Assembly (NCBI RefSeq): GCF_001468135.1
Contig: NZ_LNYU01000004.1
Coordinates: forward strand, 1-64,000
Direction: 5' to 3'
Origin: Legionella santicrucis
Lineage (GTDB): Bacteria > Pseudomonadota > Gammaproteobacteria > Legionellales > Legionellaceae
DNA length: 64,000 bases
A model generated the notes under the pieces. The model was not told the origin of the DNA, made no database searches, and was given only the letters and a program-made list of their open reading frames with translations. Shown here in pieces: positions 61,104 to 64,000 of this stretch. The position numbers and the translations under genes were made by a program. How positions within the stretch are numbered: position 1 is the stretch's first letter; every line of letters starts with the position of its first letter.

Positions 61104-61940
61104 GTGAATCAATATCGTATTTTAATCCAGGCTCCAGATCGAGCAGGTCTTGTGTATCAAGCTGCTAAGATATTTTATGAGCATGGACTAAATATCATCT
61201 CCAATAATGAATTTGTAGATAATACGAATCATCAATTTTTTATGCGTACTGTGGTGGCAGGTGAAATTGATGCATCATTTTTATATGCACAATTAATCGA
61301 TGAAATGCCGCAAGGTACTACAGTAACCATTAAGCCACCCCATAAAAAAAATATTGTACTTATGGCTACCAAAGAAGCCCATGTTTTAGGTGATATCTTA
61401 ATTCGTTATCAAGAAGGACTTCTAGATGCCAATATTCTTGGTATTTTATCTAATCATAATGTTTTATTTCCATTATGCAGTCATTTTAATATTCCTTATT
61501 ATCATATAAGTGCTGACAATATCTCGCGGGAAGAACATGAAGCTCAAATAATCAGTATACTGGAGCAATTTGATTCCATTGATTATATTGTATTAGCTAA
61601 ATACATGCGTATTTTAACACCCAATTTTACGCAGCAATATCAAGGAAAAATAATCAATATTCATCATTCATTCTTACCTGCTTTTATTGGAGCCAATCCT
61701 TACAAACAGGCTTATGATCGCGGTGTGAAAATTATTGGAGCCACCGCCCATTTCGTCAATGAAAATCTGGATGAAGGCCCCATCATTGAGCAAGATGTCA
61801 TTCATATTGATCACGCTTACGATTGGCAAAGCATGCAACAATACGGCAGAGATGTTGAAAAAGTAGTTTTAGCTCGAGCGTTAAAGCTTGCTTTAGAAGA
61901 TCGAATATTTGTGTATGGTAATAAAACCGTTATCTTTTAA
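61104..61940 (+). CDS. purU: Formyltetrahydrofolate deformylase
   Basis: A 278-residue enzyme. Residues 1-80 are an ACT domain (ILIQAPDRAGLVYQAAKIFY), the rest a formyltransferase-fold hydrolase with LGILSNHNVLFPLCSHFNIP, LAKYMRILTPNFTQQYQGKI, INIHHSFLPAFIGANPYKQA and IGATAHFVNENLDEGPIIEQ, which contains the catalytic His and Asp. It splits 10-formyl-THF into formate and THF, feeding PurT and balancing one-carbon units. The start is GTG with a strong GAGGAG site ten bases before. It is convergent with the following oxygenase gene. Confidence 0.95.
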   Translation: MNQYRILIQAPDRAGLVYQAAKIFYEHGLNIISNNEFVDNTNHQFFMRTVVAGEIDASFLYAQLIDEMPQGTTVTIKPPHKKNIVLMATKEAHVLGDILIRYQEGLLDANILGILSNHNVLFPLCSHFNIPYYHISADNISREEHEAQIISILEQFDSIDYIVLAKYMRILTPNFTQQYQGKIINIHHSFLPAFIGANPYKQAYDRGVKIIGATAHFVNENLDEGPIIEQDVIHIDHAYDWQSMQQYGRDVEKVVLARALKLALEDRIFVYGNKTVIF

Positions 61941-61970
61941 ATATCATTGAGAAACCTCTATTGTCGCGAC

Positions 61971-62663
61971 CTAAGAGCCCCAAATTTTTTTAATTACTCG
62001 AATAGGCCAATTGATAAAACGATTATTTGTTTGAAGGCATTTGGCGGTCCGGTGATGTTGGCTGATACCAACATCATCAATCACATCCATGATGATATGA
62101 ATACGATCCTCATTGCCATGGTTGTATGCTCTATGTAAGCAATTAACCGCGACAAGATAACAAAAACCGTCTGCTGGCATGTGAAATGCACCTTCTTCAG
62201 TTTCGAATTTACACGCAGGATTGGTAATCACAGGAATATGCAATCGAACTTTATAGGAATTTTCCCATGTATCTCGATGCCAAATAGTGGTTCCGTGGGG
62301 CGAAATCCGTGTCCATCGAGCATGATGAGGTTGTAGTCCTAATTTGTAAATAGTATCGATAATCTCAGCAATATATTCAGTACCTACTTGAGTGGGATTA
62401 ACATGCATCTTCGGCCACGTATAACCAATTTCACGATTGGCTCTTTCGTAGTCAAACTTATATTCACCACTAACCTGATCAACAATGTAGAAACGCTCTT
62501 CTGTTTGTTGAAAACCATCCCGATAATCACCACTTGTACTCAATATACTCCAACCGCCGAACATCTCATTTTGTTTGACAGGATCCAGATGTTTGACGTA
62601 TTTATTAAAATAATTTTGAATGCGCTCAATATCAAACTTGATGTTTAATTTTTCTGCGATCAT
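61971..62663 (-). CDS. Aspartyl/asparaginyl beta-hydroxylase-like 2OG-Fe(II) oxygenase
   Basis: About 230 residues from the ATG at 62663, which has AGAGGA in front; the frame extends to 62765 but without such a site. A jelly-roll oxygenase with TTIWHRDTWENSYKVRLHIP (the HxD iron ligands and an Arg for 2-oxoglutarate) and FCYLVAVNCLHRAYNHG with the distal His ligand, then DRIHIIMDV. It should hydroxylate a protein or peptide side chain, or a small molecule, in the cytosol. The target is unknown. Convergent with purU, 30 bp between them. Confidence 0.82.
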   Translation of the reverse strand: MIAEKLNIKFDIERIQNYFNKYVKHLDPVKQNEMFGGWSILSTSGDYRDGFQQTEERFYIVDQVSGEYKFDYERANREIGYTWPKMHVNPTQVGTEYIAEIIDTIYKLGLQPHHARWTRISPHGTTIWHRDTWENSYKVRLHIPVITNPACKFETEEGAFHMPADGFCYLVAVNCLHRAYNHGNEDRIHIIMDVIDDVGISQHHRTAKCLQTNNRFINWPIRVIKKIWGS

Positions 62664-63082
62664 TAGACTAATTCCTCTCATTAAATACTGCCAAGATATA
62701 TTGAATGCTAGGGGGGCTGTTGACAATTCGTTCTTCAAGACCAACGTCTCACTGTCTGTCCGCAAGATGTCGAACTGAATTTGTCAATAGACCCTAATAC
62801 CCATTGATATCTTTTTTTGATGTTTTAACTTAATCAAGTTGATATTTTATTATTATCCTCTAAAAACAGAATACTATTATTAATTATCCTACTAGATGTT
62901 TTAATATAGTTCTATTTATCCAATAAAAAATCAATATCGCCTAAAAAATGAACCGATTTTAATATTTTGTTAAGTTAATTAAATTACAATTTTTCAGAGT
63001 GAACTTTAATTAATCTATTTGCCTTGTGATTAGATTAATAATTTCATGAATCATTTTATAGCAAACCTCAGAGACAAATTTT
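62664..63082. other. AT-rich intergenic stretch between divergent genes
   Basis: No gene, strong hairpin or recognisable RNA is seen. It holds the promoters of the oxygenase and the Toprim-protein genes. Confidence 0.4.
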
Positions 63083-64000
63083 ATGAATGATAAAGGTATT
63101 AACGACAAATTAAAAAGCATTGTGGAAGGAAGTCAAAAACAAAATAAAGCGGTATCCATATATAAATCTGCAAGTTCTATAGAAGGTACATTAGCAGAAA
63201 AATATCTTGTGGAACATCGCCATATTCCAAAAGAAGTTTTGCAACACACCACCTTCAAATATGATGAAAAATCTAAAAGTCTTGTTACTCCTATTTATGA
63301 TTCAAGAAATATTTTGACTGGAGTACAACTAGTTCAATTAAATGAAGAAGGTCAAAAAGCCTTACCTGGAAACGATGCTAAAAAAGTCATTGAAAATAGG
63401 CACACTATGGATAGATTTGGAAGAGTTGCCATGATTCGCCAAGGTACCGATTTGACTCGCATTTATATTGCCGAAGGAGTGGAAACCGCTACCTCATTAT
63501 TATCTGTCATTCCAGAGGAGTTTACTGTTGTAGCATCACTTGGGATAAAAGAAATTGCTGATTCTATTCCTTATATTCGCACCTCACTTATCCCTGGGGC
63601 TCAGGTAGTGTGGCTTGCTGACAACGATAAAGGGAATAAAAATGCCGAACAGCAACTTTTAGAATCAAAAGAGCATTTTATTAAAGCAGGTTTTAAAATC
63701 GGCCAAGATTTGTTTATTGTCGCCCCAATTCAAGAAGGATCGGATTGGAATGATGTGTTGTGTGATAGGTCAACGAGCCTTAAAGATTCTTTTGAACTGT
63801 CGCAACGCACTTTGGAGACAGAATATAATCATATGGATACAGAATATATTATCGAAGAACCATTAGCACTACTCGACCCAGCTTCTTATGAAGATGCTGA
63901 AGAAAAAGAAACCATTGAGAAAAGTTTTTCCGATACAAAACCCATTCGTCAGCACATTATGAAAATGGAAGAACAATTATGTCAAATTGAAGACTATAAA
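63083..64000 (+). CDS. Toprim-domain protein of mobile elements, cut by the window end
   Basis: An open frame from ATG 63083 runs without stop to the last base (306 codons). Residues about 30-110 resemble the region before a Toprim fold in plasmid primase/helicase-type proteins (GTLAEKYLVEHRHIPKEVL). The Toprim core is TRIYIAEGVETATSLLSVIP with the catalytic Glu, then VVWLADNDKGNKNAEQQLL with the Asp-x-Asp metal site, and EGSDWNDVLCD. Proteins of this form sit on plasmids and integrative conjugative elements, often fused to relaxase or helicase parts, so another mobile region may begin here. The C-terminal end is outside the window. Confidence 0.82.
   Translation, partial: MNDKGINDKLKSIVEGSQKQNKAVSIYKSASSIEGTLAEKYLVEHRHIPKEVLQHTTFKYDEKSKSLVTPIYDSRNILTGVQLVQLNEEGQKALPGNDAKKVIENRHTMDRFGRVAMIRQGTDLTRIYIAEGVETATSLLSVIPEEFTVVASLGIKEIADSIPYIRTSLIPGAQVVWLADNDKGNKNAEQQLLESKEHFIKAGFKIGQDLFIVAPIQEGSDWNDVLCDRSTSLKDSFELSQRTLETEYNHMDTEYIIEEPLALLDPASYEDAEEKETIEKSFSDTKPIRQHIMKMEEQLCQIEDYK

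Overview
The window is AT-rich chromosomal DNA that looks like a Legionella species or a close relative in the Legionellales. The grounds are an orphan paralogue of the Dot/Icm type IVB secretion protein IcmD/DotP, several unrecognised large helical or repeat-containing proteins of the kind common in Legionella, secreted propeller-like proteins, a sedolisin protease, and the AT-rich codon use. This assignment is inference, because no rRNA or complete tRNA is present to fix it.

Left third (1-21 kb): a scarred, mobile region. After a secreted endonuclease I comes an isolated 3' half of a tRNA-Arg(ACG), which is what an integrative element leaves at an attachment site. It is followed by a ParD-like/RelE-like toxin-antitoxin pair, broken transposases (IS1182, IS66, IS6 and ISL3 types), one full-length IS6-type element whose second catalytic Asp appears to be Asn, a 217-bp element with perfect 21-bp inverted ends, a frameshifted MgtC/DUF4010 membrane protein, fragments of YetF and GNAT genes, and two REP-associated transposases (RAYTs) with GTAG-headed REP palindromes. 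Intact genes in between are an AI-2E-family transporter, a GNAT-MauE fusion, a membrane sulfatase-like protein, a methyltransferase, an APH-like kinase and a GrpB-GNAT fusion.

Middle (21-42 kb): a secreted repeat protein, a UhpC-like transporter/sensor, an unknown membrane protein, a stress pair (erythromycin-esterase family and UspA), a SnoaL-like secreted protein divergent from a LysR regulator, the IcmD paralogue, a large unknown protein, and a tripartite HipB-HipS-HipT toxin-antitoxin operon. That operon is bracketed on both sides by matching repeats carrying palindromic operators about 72 bp apart. Next are a CDP-alcohol phosphatidyltransferase with a TVP38/mercuric-reductase-like fusion, and a short divergent PEP carboxylase.

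Right third (42-64 kb): a tight four-gene cluster of cytochrome P450, class I terpene-synthase-like protein, FAD oxidoreductase and GST-like protein. This is a candidate terpenoid pathway and the most novel unit here. Beyond it is a nitric-oxide module (truncated haemoglobin plus 2Fe-2S flavin reductase, divergent from an NsrR-type regulator with a clear operator), then an acid-resistance-like set (glutamate decarboxylase, amino-acid permease, MarC). A divergent pair of putative effectors follows, one with a GxSxG hydrolase signature. The end holds a secreted propeller/sedolisin operon, PurU, an Asp/Asn hydroxylase-like oxygenase, and the start of a Toprim-domain protein of the type found on plasmids and conjugative elements, which runs off the window.
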